Of a DNA stretch of 64,000 bases, positions 32,598 through 43,483 are shown piece by piece. Where the stretch lies: positions 49,577,619-49,641,618 of the forward strand of contig OX328102.1 of assembly GCA_946811185.2 (NCBI GenBank). Reading direction: 5' to 3'. Made by a program: the position numbers and the translations under genes. The DNA comes from Hippopus hippopus (Eukaryota; Mollusca; Bivalvia; Cardiida; Cardiidae). The notes below the pieces were generated by a model. It worked only from the letters and a program-made list of their open reading frames with translations, was not told the DNA's origin and searched no databases. Position 1 is the stretch's first letter; every line of letters begins with the position of its first letter.

Positions 32598-33050
32598 CCC
32601 TTTCCCACACGACAGAATTTTAGACTTGTCAAAATTGGAAGCATTTGCAGACGACAAAATAAACCTGACTCAAAAATTGAAATTTGACTTTGGAAGAGTA
32701 GAAAACATTGTGGGAAAAGGAGAAAATGCTGGTTACCAGCATTTTCTCCTTTTCTCACAATGTTTTCAGAAGGCTTCTTCCTCTGGGTCGTAAAAACCAG
32801 GGATTGTTTGGTAAAGGGTTAACTCCTTACCAAACAACAAAATTTTAGACCAGTCCAAATTGAGAGCATTGATTTTGCAGACAACAGATTAAATGCGATA
32901 TTAAAAGTGATATTTGCCTCTGGACAGGAAGAAAACTGTTGGGAAGGAGAAAATGCTGCGTACCAGCATTTTTTTTCTTTTCCCACAATGTTTTCAAAGG
33001 CCTTTTTCCTAAAGACCATTAAAACTCGGGATTGTGTGGTAAGGGGGAAA
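32594..33050 (+). mobile_element. Two family A MITEs sharing TTAA (32819-32822)
   Basis: 32594-32822 is a model full copy of the CAAAAATTG type with one palindrome mismatch. 32819-33050 has a diverged palindrome and a decayed right TTAA. Confidence 0.93.
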
Positions 33051-33392
33051 ACCCAAAAGAATGTAGAAGATCATTCCCCTCCCACTGCTTTTTTTTTAAA
33101 ATTTCACTCTGGCATATTTCCATTTTAACAATGCCACTTGCAGGCAGTATTTTCTTAGCTTGCAAGTTAACATTTCCACAAAAGAAGAAATTGTATGTGG
33201 CAAGTAATTACTCCTTTTGCTGAGACATTTTTGTGTATATTGGCATATAGTTATGTTTTAAACATTAATTTATTTAAATTTGCCATATTTCACAAGTATC
33301 CTTCTGAAACATGTTTCAAGGTTTTAATTTAATTCATGCACAAAACAAGAAAATTTTGGACACACATCAACCACATCGTTTACATCATATTA

Positions 33393-33621
33393 TTAACTCT
33401 TTACCAAACGACAAAAAATTACACTGGTCCAAATTGAAAGGATTTGCAGATGACAAATCAAATGTAACTGAAATGATGATTTTTGTTTTGGATGGGGAAG
33501 AAAACATTGTGGGAAAAGGAGAAAATGCTGGTTACCAGTATTTTCTCCTTTTCCCACAATGTTTTCAAAAGCCTTCTCCTACAGGGGCGTCAAAATTCGG
33601 GATTGTGTGGTAATGGGTTAA
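33393..33621 (+). mobile_element. Family A MITE, full length, next to an exon
   Basis: TTAA at 33393 and 33618-33621, with an excellent palindrome (one mismatch at CAGTATTTTC). It ends 31 bp from the exon at 33653, just inside the intron past that exon's donor. Confidence 0.94.
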
Positions 33622-33652
33622 TGAAAAGCATCCATATTAAATGTATACTTAC

Positions 33653-33796
33653 AGTGCTTCAAGAATAGACAGCCCATAGAACACACCATCTTCCAGAGTA
33701 TTGATAATATTCTTGCGCAACTTAAGTGCTCGGAGATTCTTTAGACCATTAAATGCCAAACCATTCAACTTCGCCAACTGGTTCTTTGACAAATCC
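33653..33796 (-). CDS. LRIG: LRIG-like exon: two leucine-rich repeats with NGLAF.GL signature
   Basis: A 144-bp exon, acceptor TTTACAG (AG at 33798-33797), donor GTAAGT from 33652. It encodes DLSKNQLAKLNGLAFNGLKN, then a repeat with KLRKNIINTLEDGVFYGLS. In LRIG the corresponding repeats read ..V(E/D)GL.F.GL..L followed by L.DGAF.GL. The exon is squeezed between hairpin-forming insertions: a family A copy ends 31 bp beyond its donor and a foldback element starts about 20 bp before its acceptor. Confidence 0.92.
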
Positions 33797-33817
33797 CTGT
33801 AAACAAAACACATAGAG

Positions 33818-34057
33818 GATATTTGTTTTTTTCGGTGAAAGATCGAAATTTATTTCATCGAGTGAACACCATCAGTAATATTTTCACGAGTGGCGCAGAT
33901 ATTTGTTTTTTTCGATGAAAGATCGAAATTTATTTCATCGAGTGAACACCATTGGTAATATTTTCACGAGTGGCACAGCCACTCGTGAAAATATTACCGA
34001 TGGTGTTCACTCGATGAAATAAATTTTGATCTTTCACCGAAAAAAAAACAAATATTC
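33818..34057. mobile_element. Foldback element: unit, direct repeat, inverted repeat
   Basis: A unit of about 80 bp (ATATTTGTTTTTTTCGGTGA to ATTTTCACGAGTGGC) occurs at 33818-33897 and again at 33898-33975, then inverted at 33978-34057 after a 2-3 base centre. The inner pair can form a stem of about 78 bp. It begins about 20 bp from the splice acceptor at 33797. Confidence 0.9.
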
Positions 34058-34084
34058 TATTTATTTCATGCTTTTAACCCTTTC

Positions 34085-34378
34085 TTGGAGGAGCTTTATC
34101 AAAATCCAGTACAGTTCTTTTCCGTTATTCCCTGTGGCGTACCCCTCCAGTATAGTAACACATTACAATACTACATCAAGCGCGAGAAATGTAAGGTAAA
34201 TGACATCATACTTCCATCTGGTTGTGAGGCACGCGCAATTTACCTAGGCAACAAGAACATGAAAATCGGTATTTTCACTGGTCGTACCCATGTAATATCG
34301 AAAAATATTTTCACTGCTATTTCTCAATATCCTACCGGAAAGCATGAAATAAAAAAATCTGTTACACATGAAATGTAG
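34085..34378 (+). other. Unrecognised 97-codon open frame beside the foldback element
   Basis: The frame opens at ATG 34085 and stops at 34376-34378. The protein includes GCEARAIYLGNKNMKIGIFT and carries no motif I know. Base composition is less AT-rich than the neighbourhood. Phrases such as TATTTTCACTG echo the foldback unit, so it may be the body of a larger element. It is not part of the LRIG-like reading frame. Confidence 0.3.
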
Positions 34379-34444
34379 GATGTCTTTATGCTGATAGCAA
34401 AAATTTCTTTTGACAATGACTTGTCAACAAAACAGGACAACTTG

Positions 34445-34652
34445 TAACTCTTTATCAAACAACCAAATTTTAAACTCAACAAAATTGAACACATGCGCAG
34501 ACAAGAAAATAAATGTAGCTTAAATGATGATTTCTGTTTTTGACAGAGTGGAAAACATTGTGTGAAAAGAAGAAAATGCTGGTTACCAGCACTGTCTCCT
34601 TTTCCTACAATTTTTTCAATGTGATTGTGTGGTGTTGCAAAGCTTTAACCAA
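34445..34652 (+). mobile_element. Family A MITE, right arm shortened
   Basis: CTCTTTATCAAACAACCAAA to GATTGTGTGGTGTTGC; the AAAAGGCTTC segment of the right arm is deleted. Confidence 0.78.
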
Positions 34653-34779
34653 ACTTTGAAAGCCAATATTGGATTAGTAAAGAATCAAAAGCAAATTATA
34701 CAATAGAGAAAAATACGAGTCAGTTTATTTTTGTCTTTAGTGTCTAGAAGGAACTGGGAGAAGAGAAGTAATTGCTTTT

Positions 34780-35002
34780 TCAGTCTTTATAAATCAAAAT
34801 TTTGGCCTATCCAAATTGAAAGCATTTGCAGACGACAATTTCATAGTGGCTCAAATGACGCAACTTTTCTTTGATAGGGTAGAAAACTTTGTGGGAAAAG
34901 GAGAAAATGCTGGTTACCAGCATTTTCTCCTTTTCCACAATGTTTTCAAAAGGCCTCTTCTACAGGGTCGTTAAAAGGCGTCATTGTGTGGTAAAGGGTT
35001 AA
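34780..35002 (+). mobile_element. Family A MITE, left end missing
   Basis: It begins AAATCAAAATTTTGGCC, has an almost perfect palindrome and ends in TTAA at 34999-35002. CAATTTCATAGTGG-type left arm with a GTCATTGTGTGG right end. Confidence 0.9.
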
Positions 35003-35209
35003 ACAAGCAACAGATAGAGCCTTGCTCTAGCAAAAGGAGGTTTCATGCATATCTTTGATGCATTATACCAAGCAAGTCATCACATGATTATGGATCTATA
35101 AAGTGCATTTTGTGTAACAACCAGCTGAATAACAAGGTACAGTTGTCCTTCATGCAAAAAATTTACCAAAAACAAATATTTTGACACAGGTCAGCCTGCA
35201 CAGATTGAA

Positions 35210-35352
35210 TAATGAGATTTACATTTGAATGAGCAGAAAACATTGTGAGTAAGGGAAAAAATGCTGTTTTTTTTTTCCTTTTTCTATATTCTTTCAAAAT
35301 ATCTTCTCTCTCAGTATTGTCATAACTCAGACTCATTTGCTGAAGTGTTAAA
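35210..35352 (+). mobile_element. Family A fragment, degraded
   Basis: GCAGAAAACATTGTGAGTAAG, a T-rich remnant centre and TCTCTCTCAGTATTGTCATAA remain. Confidence 0.5.
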
Positions 35353-35892
35353 AGATATTTTATTTGACGACATTTAGGAAGATTTTGACTTCTGAGATTT
35401 CACTGTTTGAACTTCTCAAAGAGAAAGAACAGATTTTCAAATATCACTGAATAATTTCTTCAATGCCACTGCCTAAAATAATTTCCGAAGAATATGGCCG
35501 GAAATAAAAGAACAGAATAATGGTCTCATCTCGAATAATTCTGCAATAAACAGTTATGACTAAGCAACGCCATAAATTTCCCAATACTCTTGTCAAATAC
35601 AATTTTCCTCAAGCGAATTTGATGGTTTAGAATTTCTCTCAATATTTGTCGGTACTGATAAATCAAAAAGTGAAGATGAATATGACTACAAATAATAAGG
35701 CAGATAACATTCGAAACTTCCAGGGAAGCCATCTCTCCCCAGAAAGAAAATTACGCCAGACAAGATTTGTAGTTTTCGCTCTCCCAATAGCCACTGTAAC
35801 TATATAGACATGGTAACACTCTTTAAATCCTTTGACGAAGCTAAAGGCTACAGTCCAGTTTAACAACAGACATAATTGAATTCTGATCTTGA
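35353..35892. other. Intron stretch without recognised repeats
   Basis: No family A copy, SINE or exon is recognised. Overlapping short frames on the minus strand look non-coding. Confidence 0.5.
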
Positions 35893-36105
35893 TAAACCCT
35901 TTACCACAAAATCCTGAGATTTAATGACCCCAAGGAAAAGGACTTTTGAAAACACTATGGGAAAAAGGAGAAAATGCTGGTAACCAGCATTTTCTCCTTT
36001 TTCCATAAATTTTTCTACCCTTTCTGAGACAAATTTCACAATTTGTGCACCATTTGTCTTTCAGTTTGGACCAGTTTAAAATTTTACTGTTTGGTAAAGA
36101 GTTAA
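35893..36105 (-). mobile_element. Family A MITE, long arm shortened
   Basis: CCCTTTACCACAAAATCCTG to TTTGGTAAAGAGTTAA; the GTCTGCAAATG segment is deleted. Confidence 0.85.
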
Positions 36106-36417
36106 CAGTCTTATATTCTGTGAAGTATTTTGTGCAACACACTTCAGACTGGAAAATTTACTACTTTTTCTCTTTTTCCAGAGCATAAAAATTTCATTAA
36201 CAGGTACAGTTTAGCTAGTAACTTCTTTATGTTTCCTCCTACAGAAAATGACCATTTCATTTCAAGGTAAAAATCTGGCTTATAAATTCAAAGCTTAACA
36301 TCTGAGCACCTGCCAACTAATTGTTTTTGTTGGGAAAAATTACTCGTAATGAGGAATTTGTTCTCTTACCATATTATGCTACAAGATAAAACATTGTTTG
36401 AACCAGACAATGACTTC

Positions 36418-36645
36418 AATCTTTACCACACAATGCCAGAATTTTAACAATCCTCTGGAAAAAGACTTGAAAACATAGTGCAAAAAGGAGAAAATGCTGG
36501 TAACCAGCAATTTTTTTCCTTTTCCCACAATGTTTTCTATCCTTTTATAGACAAACCTCATCCATTTAGCCCATTTTAACACTGAAGTGTACAAATGCTT
36601 TCAAACTGGACTTCACTAAAATGTTTTTGTTTGGTAAAGAGCAAA
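36418..36645 (-). mobile_element. Family A MITE, full length but decayed ends
   Basis: CTTTACCACACAATGCC to TTTGGTAAAGAGCAAA, with the right palindrome arm enriched in T (CAGCAATTTTTTTCC). Confidence 0.82.
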
Positions 36646-36867
36646 ATTATACTCAGTTCCCTTTCTTTATAAAAGTAATTGTTGCCTTCTAAATTCCTAC
36701 TTCTTGACTCAGAATACAAAAAGGCTTGGTACCCAGTTATTATTGCATACCAAAGAGTTCATCAATACTTTGCATAACATTACAGGCTCTTCGGTTCCCA
36801 TTCTAAATGAGATCTCTAGGACTATTTGATAACCCATGAATATTAATTACATGCAAATTAGGCAAGA

Positions 36868-37090
36868 TGTAATGCTTTACCAAACAATACTGTGTTTTCA
36901 CCACCAGAGAGAAGGCTTTTGAAAACACTGTGGGAAAATGAGATCTTCCTGGTCACCAAAATTTTTCCCTTTTCAAGCATTATTTTCTACTCTTTCAAGA
37001 CAGATTTAATTATTTGAGCTATGTTTCATCTGTCATCTGCATATGCTCCCAATATGTAATTATCTAAAATGTCGCTTCGTAAAGAGTAAA
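36868..37090 (-). mobile_element. Family A MITE, diverged
   Basis: GCTTTACCAAACAATACTGTG, GAAAACACTGTGGG and TCTGTCATCTGCATATGC in order. The palindrome centre has become CTTCCTGGTCACC. Confidence 0.75.
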
Positions 37091-37282
37091 AATGTTTTAA
37101 GCAGCCAGCATCGGAAACCAATCAGACTTGTTTGACATATTCCATTTACTGGTGTAATATTTTTCCATTCTTAAAATACGAAAAAAGGTTTTTGATAGCT
37201 TTAGAGCCCTTTCTCAAAAAATGCTAATAATTATCCATTTTCCTCACATCATGCTTTTTTCACAAGTCTAGGGCAGACACTT

Positions 37283-37677
37283 TTAATCTCTGTCCCAAAC
37301 AGGAAATTCTTTGTACTTGTCCATTATGAATTCATTTGAAAACAAAATTAAATGTGGCTCAAATGATGCCATTTGTCTTTGAAATGGTACAAAATATTGT
37401 GGGAAAAAGGGAAAAGTGCTGGTAATAAGGACCAAATCATTGATATCTTAAATTTTTATCTCTACCAAACAGCCAAATTCTAGACCTGCCCAAATTCAAA
37501 GCATTTGTAGACAACAAATTAAATGTAGTCGTAGTGATGATTTCATTCTTTGAAACAGTAAAAAACATTGGGGGAAAAGCAGAAAATGCTGGTTACCAGC
37601 ATTTTCTCCTTTACAAACCATGTTTTCAAAAGCCTTCTTTTACAGGGTCCTTAAAACTCAGGGTTGTGTGGGTTAAC
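37283..37677 (+). mobile_element. Family A copy cut at the palindrome centre, then a full copy
   Basis: 37283-37428 ends just after GTGCTGGTAATAAG. 37455-37677 is complete to TGTGTGGGTTAA with a palindrome of few mismatches. Confidence 0.82.
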
Positions 37678-37689
37678 ATGCTATAAAAT

Positions 37690-37905
37690 CTATGCTTATC
37701 CAAAATCAGTGAAAATTCTGAGTTGAAAAAGGGCCATGACTTTGTCTAAATTTTGAGGTGCCTGTCCTCAAGGTATGGGTTCCTCTTTTGACAGTTTAAA
37801 ACAAGCCCAAGTTTGAAGTAAATATCCTCAATAATGACAAAAATGTCAGAAAAATGTCTAAGTATTGCATACTGACAGAGACAACAAAGAAGACTACATA
37901 GCTAT
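37690..37905 (+). mobile_element. Dispersed repeat (GGCATAACTGTGTCAAA family)
   Basis: GAGTTGAAAAAGGGCCATGAC, TTTGTCTAAATTTTGAGGTGCC and TGGGTTCCTCTTTTGACAGTT follow the family order. Confidence 0.5.
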
Positions 37906-38202
37906 AACAATACCACAATTTTTTGTTCGAAAAGCAAAAAGTAAAGCTACAAAATTCAAGAGCGGAAAAAATGAGCAGACTGATCTAGGGTCTACACTAT
38001 CCAATCCAGTACAATATCAAGTTCAAAGACTTATTTTGAGGCTGAAATATTTGGATCATTTTAACTGACAGAAAAAAAATGTCAGTTTTCATTCATTGAG
38101 CAAACTGATGATTTATTCCTTTCTAATCATAATTTACATAGGAATGCAAACATCAAAGGTGGTAATCATCACCTAACCCCTCTAACTCCCAATGTTCAAT
38201 AC

Positions 38203-38570
38203 TTAACTCTTTACCAAACAAAAAAATTTTAGACTCTTCCAAATTGAAAGCATTTGCAGACAACAAAATGTGACTCAAAAATTAAAGTTTGTTTTGGGAA
38301 GGGTAGAAAACATTGTGGGAAAAGGAGAAAATGCTGGTTACCAGCATTCTCTCCTTTTCCCATAGTGTTTTCAAAAGGCGTCTTCATCAAGGGATTGTTT
38401 GGTAGGTATAGGGTTAATCCTTTACCGCCTAATCCCGACTTTTAATGTTCCTGGTAACCAGCACTTTCTCCTTTCCCACTATGTTTTCTACCATATCAAG
38501 ACAGAAATTAGCTACATTTCATTTGTCATCTGCAAGTGCTTTCAATTTGGTCCCGTTCAAAATTTGTAAA
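38203..38570. mobile_element. Family A pair sharing TTAA (38413-38416)
   Basis: The plus copy 38203-38416 has a near-perfect palindrome (CAGCATTCTCTCC, CCATAGTG). The minus copy from 38413 lacks its left palindrome half: TTTTAATGTTCCTGGTAACCAGC. Confidence 0.86.
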
Positions 38571-38792
38571 GAAAATATTGGTTCCCTGATATTTTTTCTG
38601 GGTCGCAAGATTTCCAGAATAGTGGAGTCCAGATAACCATGGCTCTACTGTTATAGTACAATTTACATAAAGGCAAATTTAATGAAGGGCAAGAAAGTAA
38701 TCCTTTTTAGCAGTATAAAAAATACTTTAGCAAAGGAGCAATTTCTCAGATAAATCTACAAAATAAAATATGGAATAACAAACTATACTTAC

Positions 38793-38936
38793 AAATACTG
38801 TAGGTTTGACATGTTGGAAAATATCTCTTTGGGCAAATGGGAAATCTTGTTCTTATTCAACTTGAGTGACTGTAGTTTGCTCAGATTATGAAAGCATCCA
38901 GCTTCAAAGTTAAAAATCTTGTTGTTCCGCAAGAAT
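38793..38936 (-). CDS. LRIG: LRIG-like exon: two leucine-rich repeats with EAGCF.NL signature
   Basis: A 144-bp exon, acceptor TTTCAG (AG at 38938-38937), donor GTAAGT from 38792. It encodes FLRNNKIFNFEAGCFHNLSK, then a second repeat with KLNKNKISHLPKEIF and SNMSNLQY. EAGCF followed by NL, then a KLNxNxI..LP repeat, is the best single match to LRIG proteins and carries the conserved solenoid cysteine. N-L-S and N-M-S are possible glycosylation sites. No mobile element lies within 150 bp of either splice site. Confidence 0.92.
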
Positions 38937-39234
38937 CTGAAATGGACATTAACTTTAATAATGAAATAAAAAGTTGTAGAACACAAACAGATTGGGGTAC
39001 ATTGTATCAGGCATTCATTGTATATGCATTTGTCTGTTTAATATTTTAGGGCATCAAACCACTGGATTTTTGGTGGACTGACAGACTGATGGAAAGACTC
39101 TCTTACAGACAGATGCCCATCAAGTGAACCTCATTTGGAACCAAAAATCCTACAACATTACAATTCTTAAAGCAGAGTTTTGTTTTGCCAAAAAAAATCA
39201 TAGCAAAACAAATAACAGTGTAAGAGGATGTATA

Positions 39235-39305
39235 ATAATCAGACAAGATGTTTAAGTTCATCTGATCTTGATCAACTCTGTTGGCAGCCAGACACTACAT
39301 GTCTG
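39235..39305. mobile_element. Family B core, degraded
   Basis: ATCAGACAAGATG and CATCTGATCTTGATCAACTC keep the palindrome outline. Confidence 0.5.
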
Positions 39306-39400
39306 GGACAACATGCAAAAATTTCACCACAATGGCATTTGAATTAGCCTGGGACAATTTTCTCACATTCCAATATTATGTTTTGTCTCAGTTTTGTCTA

Positions 39401-39928
39401 TAACTCTTTATCACAATACAAGCTATCAAACTTCTCCTTTTATGATAGCACTTACATTCAACAGTCAACTTGAATACACTTAAAAGAAGGTATTTGTCTT
39501 TGAAAGGGTAGGAAATTTTCTTGGATGAGGAAAAAATGCTGCTTACCAACATTTTCTCCTTTTCCCACAATATTTTCAAAAGCCCTTTTCCTAGGGCTTT
39601 ACAAAATCTTGGATCCTTCGGTAATGAATGAAGGTGCCAAACAAATCAAATGGAATTGAAAATTCAATACACTAAACTACAGCAATGCAATACAACAATC
39701 CTTTTTAACTCTTTACCACACAATCCCGACTTTTAACGACCCTGAGAAAGAAGCCAAAACATTGTGGGAAAAGGAGAAAATGCTGGTAACCAGCATTTTC
39801 TCCTTTTCCCACAATATTTTCTACCCTATCCAAGTCACAAATCATCATATTAACAAGATTTAATTTGTTGTCTGCAGATGCTTTGAATTTGGTCCAGTCC
39901 AAAAATTTGTCGTTTAGTAAAGAGTTAA
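39401..39928. mobile_element. Family A copies 39401-39625 (+, diverged) and 39705-39928 (-, full)
   Basis: The second has TTAA at 39705-39708 and 39925-39928 and a palindrome intact except for its outermost bases (GCCAAAACATTGTGGG). Confidence 0.85.
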
Positions 39929-40030
39929 CAGAATATCTTACATATTGTAACATAGTGTTGATCAAGGTCAGACTGCACGTTCTGTGCAGCCTGATCTTGA
40001 TCTACAATGTCCTCATAGCAATTAATAAAA
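39926..40030. mobile_element. Family B element directly after a family A copy
   Basis: GATCAAGGTCAGACTGCACG then TTCTGTGCAGCCTGATCTTG and ATCTACAATGTC. Its left end abuts the TTAA at 39925-39928. Confidence 0.75.
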
Positions 40031-40240
40031 AACATTCCTGTCCTTAATGACCCTGAAAAAGGCTTACGAAAACATTTTTTGAAAAAGGAGAAATTGCTAG
40101 TATCCAGCATTCCTTTCCTACAATATTTTCTACCCTTTCAAAAGAAAATACCATCACTTGAACCATGGTTATTTGTACTCTGCAAAATGGTTTTTGATAG
40201 GGTCAAGTCAATAGTTTTGTGGTGCCGTAACAAGTTAACT
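40031..40240 (-). mobile_element. Family A MITE, diverged
   Basis: CCTGTCCTTAATGACCCTG, GGAGAAATTGCTAGTATCC and a decayed long arm to CAAGTTAAC. Confidence 0.68.
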
Positions 40241-40254
40241 CTTCATCAACATCT

Positions 40255-40472
40255 CCAGTTTTATCCCTTACGCTGCCAAGCGCAAGTCATGCACCTTTTG
40301 CAGACTATGTAGATCAAGATCGAACTGCACAGAATGTGGAAGGGGCCCTTTGAAAGCATTGTAGGAAAAGAAGAAAATGCTGGTAACCAGCATTTTCTCC
40401 CTTTTCCCTCCATTTTTTCTCTTTCAATTTGGGCAAGACTTTCTGGTTAAATTTTGTTGTCGTGTAACAAGT
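40255..40472. mobile_element. Family B half-element joined to a family A fragment
   Basis: Family B runs to its centre (GATCGAACTGCACAGAATGTG, about 40340), then switches to a minus family A copy lacking its outer end (GGCCCTTTGAAAGCATTG to 40472). The switch lies at the family B palindrome centre. Confidence 0.68.
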
Positions 40473-40679
40473 TGTGCACTGTATGGGATAATTCCAATTT
40501 GGAACTGTGTTTTCAACAGAATAGACTTCACAAAGTATTTCAATCACCATTTACAAATAAACATTGCTGGCTCTTTCAACAACCATGGCATTTAGAAGAG
40601 ATGCTGCTGAAGTTATACAATGACCCCAGTCTTTGACATAATTCTGGATTTGACTTCTATCTTACCATGGACGATACAA

Positions 40680-40770
40680 GAAGCTTTTGAAGACAGTCTA
40701 GATCAGGATCAGACTGCATAACACATGCAGGCTGATCTCTGATCTAAACTGTCTTTTACTCTATTCAAGT
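40680..40770. mobile_element. Family B palindromic core
   Basis: GTCTAGATCAGGATCAGACTG, then CATAACACATGCAGGCTGATC and TCTGATCTAAACTGTC. Confidence 0.7.
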
Positions 40771-40839
40771 TTACGACCTGTCTCTTTATCTTGCAGAGGA
40801 ACAGAAGTTTCTAGCCTTTGGATGAAACTTAATTGATTT

Positions 40840-41166
40840 TTTTTGGTAGTTGCCAGCATTTCTTCCTTTTCCACAATGTTTTCAATAGCCCCTTCTGAGT
40901 TGTTTGGCATCAGCATTGATTGGAAAGTGGTTTACCTTTTCTTATTTAAAAAAAAAAAACCCTTATGTTTTAACAATCCTGACCAAAAAGGCTTTTGAAA
41001 CATTTTGAAAAAAGAAGGAAATGCTGATAACCAGCATTTTCTGCTTTTCCCAGAACGTTTTCTACTCTTTCTAAGACAAATCCATTATTCTAACAATATT
41101 GTATTTGTCATACTCAAATGATTTGAATTTCAAAGAGTCTAAAATTTGTTGTTAGGGAAAGAATGA
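40840..41166. mobile_element. Family A right-half fragment (+) and diverged copy (-)
   Basis: 40840-40940 starts at the palindrome centre (GTTGCCAGCATTTCTTCC). 40950-41166 is a minus copy with a poly-A left edge and mismatched palindrome. Confidence 0.7.
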
Positions 41167-41312
41167 AAGCTGTAACTTTCGTAAGACAGCATGGTTTCTT
41201 TCCACCTTGTAACATAAATTGTAATCACGATAAATGACATGCAATTACATTCCGTAAACAAATATTGGTTCCTGGGGTGTGAGTTACACTGAACCCTCAT
41301 AATTTCTTGCCT

Positions 41313-41540
41313 TATCCCTTCACCAAACGACAAAAATTTAGACTGGTCCAAATTGACAGGATTTGCAGACGACAAATTAAATGTAATTGAAATGACGATT
41401 ATTGTTTTGGATAGGGTAGAAAACATTGTGGGAAAAGGAGAAAATGCTGGTTACCAGCATTTTCTCCTTTTCCCACAATGTTTTCAAAGCCTTCTCTAAC
41501 AGGGTCGTTAAAACTCGGGATTGTGTGGTAATGGGTAAAG
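41313..41540 (+). mobile_element. Family A MITE, full length
   Basis: CCCTTCACCAAACGACAAAA to TGTGTGGTAATGGGTAAAG with a perfect palindrome; terminal TTAA has decayed on both sides. Confidence 0.9.
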
Positions 41541-41836
41541 AGCTAACAAAGTGGGAATGCCTCCCTTTCCTTTTATATTAAAGAGTCCTACTCCATGAAC
41601 ATGTATCTGCAAACAGTATCAGCCCATGTCAGCCTTCACAGCCAACGCACCCTGACCTGGTTTTAAACTTTTTGTTATAAGTCAGTTTTTTGCATGTCAA
41701 GGAATCATTTTACCTCAGGATTAAGTCCACTATAGACTAAATGGATCCATACTGTGAGATGACTTGCTAGGTATAATGCATGACATATATGCATTAAAAC
41801 CCCTATATACCCACAGCACTGCTTATTAATTTTGTA

Positions 41837-42069
41837 TTAAGTCATTACCACATGACAAAAATGTAGACTTGTCCAAATTGAATGCATTTGCAGACAACAA
41901 TTTAAACATGGTTCAAGTATTGAAATTAGTATATGATAGGGTAGAAAATATTGTGGGAAAAAGAGGATAATTATGCTGGTTACCAGCATTTTCTCCTTTT
42001 CCAACAATGTTTTCAGAAGGCTCTTTACTTAGGGTCATTAAAACTCCAGATTGTGTGGTAAAGAGTTAA
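41837..42069 (+). mobile_element. Family A MITE, full length
   Basis: TTAA at 41837 and 42066-42069. There is a small insertion in the left palindrome arm (AAAGAGGATAATTATGC). Confidence 0.9.
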
Positions 42070-42281
42070 GAATGGTCTACGTGGATAAGCTGTCACAATT
42101 GTGTTAAGTTTGAGGCTTGGTAACACCAAATGAATCTTTTGGCTCAATGTTTTTGTAAGACAAAAACATGTAGTCTGCAGAAATAGATCAGTTTAAACAA
42201 AAAGTTTCCATTTTTCCAGTGAACTGTGTTATTTTCACTGTTGTAAAATCTTGACATTTTAGCTGTGTAAATCCAATGATT

Positions 42282-42735
42282 TTAACTCTGTAACCAGACA
42301 ACAAAATTTCAGACTTGTCCAAATTGAGAGCAATGGGAGACAACAAATTAAATTTGGGTGAAATGGTGGAAGTTGACTGTGAAGAGGTAGAAAACATTGT
42401 TGGGGAAAAGGATAAAATACTGGATACCAGCATTTTCTCCTTTTCCCAGTATTTTTTTAAGCGCTTTTCTGTTCTGGGTCGTCATGACACAAAATTGCTT
42501 AGTACGGGGTTACCACACAATCTAGATTTTTGATGACCTTGAGGTGGAAGGCTTTTGAAATCATTGTGAGAAAAGGAGAAAATGCTGGTAACCAGCATTT
42601 TCTCCTTTTTCCACAATGATTTCTACTCTTTAGAGACAAATCTCATTAATTTTGAGCCATAAATATTTATCGTCTGCAAAAAGCTTTCAATATCGACCAG
42701 TCTAAAACTTTGTCTTTTGGTAAAGTATTAATAGC
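42282..42735. mobile_element. Family A pair, tail to tail
   Basis: The plus copy 42282-42513 is diverged. The minus copy 42510-42735 has a good palindrome. Their short arms meet at GGGGTTACCACAC, probably a decayed shared TTAA. Confidence 0.82.
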
Positions 42736-42819
42736 CTTGGGTTGACATTTCCACAAGGTCATTTCTACCGGTTTCTAGGTTCATGGGAAACAAAAGATAA
42801 GCATACAAAAAATACTCAC

Positions 42820-42957
42820 AATTTAGTAATTGAGAGGTTGGCAGGAAAAGTCGAGTTTGACAATTCCATGACATCGTTGTTGGACAAGTCTAAAGCATCT
42901 AATTGTTTAAGCACCATTAAAGCTGTTCCGTTGATTGTATGTATGTTGTTATGGGTT
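42820..42957 (-). CDS. LRIG: LRIG-like exon: two leucine-rich repeats, 138 bp
   Basis: Acceptor TTTTCTAG (AG at 42959-42958), donor GTGAGT from 42819, the only donor here that is not GTAAGT. It encodes THNNIHTINGTALMVLK, then LDALDLSNNDVMELSN, then STFPANLSITK. It holds two repeats in 46 codons, so one is two residues short; LRIG proteins also have a shortened repeat (a xSSFP..LKYL type) at this place. N-S-T and N-L-S are candidate N-glycosylation sites, as expected for an ectodomain. A family A element ends about 85 bp downstream of the donor. Confidence 0.88.
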
Positions 42958-43291
42958 CTAGAAAACAAGACAAGTTGTAATAAGATTTTTTTGTGTGTGT
43001 GTTATCAACATTTTAAAACCAGGTAAAAATAAACAAAAGATAGAGCAACCTGGCTACTTCAGACCTAGTTTTGAAATTCACTTTTCTGCCAGTGGCTAAC
43101 ACTTGGGTGCATCATACAATAACAGATTGTAATCTTCACCAAATTTTCTATACTTTTAAATGGTATGACTTAAATTCAAATGCATTTTAACACCCAAACT
43201 GTTTATTTTTGGCTCCTATTAGTTCGGCCTTCAAGTTAGCCTTTGCACAGTAGGTGGTTAGAATCAATTATTATCAAATCAAGCTACTTAC

Positions 43292-43363
43292 AGCTCTAAG
43301 CGGCTTAACAATGGGTTCCCTTTTAATACTGGTAATTCTGTTAATTTGTTTCTGTTAATTTTC
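43292..43363 (-). CDS. LRIG: LRIG-like exon: one leucine-rich repeat (ELP.L type)
   Basis: A 72-bp exon, acceptor TTTTCAG (AG at 43365-43364), donor GTAAGT from 43291. It encodes KINRNKLTELPVLKGNPLL then SRLE. The irregular repeat with ELPVL followed by N/P-rich loop instead of the usual F..L corresponds to the NELTEIP-containing repeat of LRIG proteins. Only 334 bp separate it from the next exon, the one short intron in the window and the only one with no mobile element. Confidence 0.88.
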
Positions 43364-43483
43364 CTGAAAAAAAAAATATGTAAAATATAAATAGCATGCA
43401 ACTTGGTGAATAACTAACTTTATCTCTGGACAAAAGAAAATTATTTCTTTCTCACGAAAGAGATATGAACGGTTAATTTCTTA

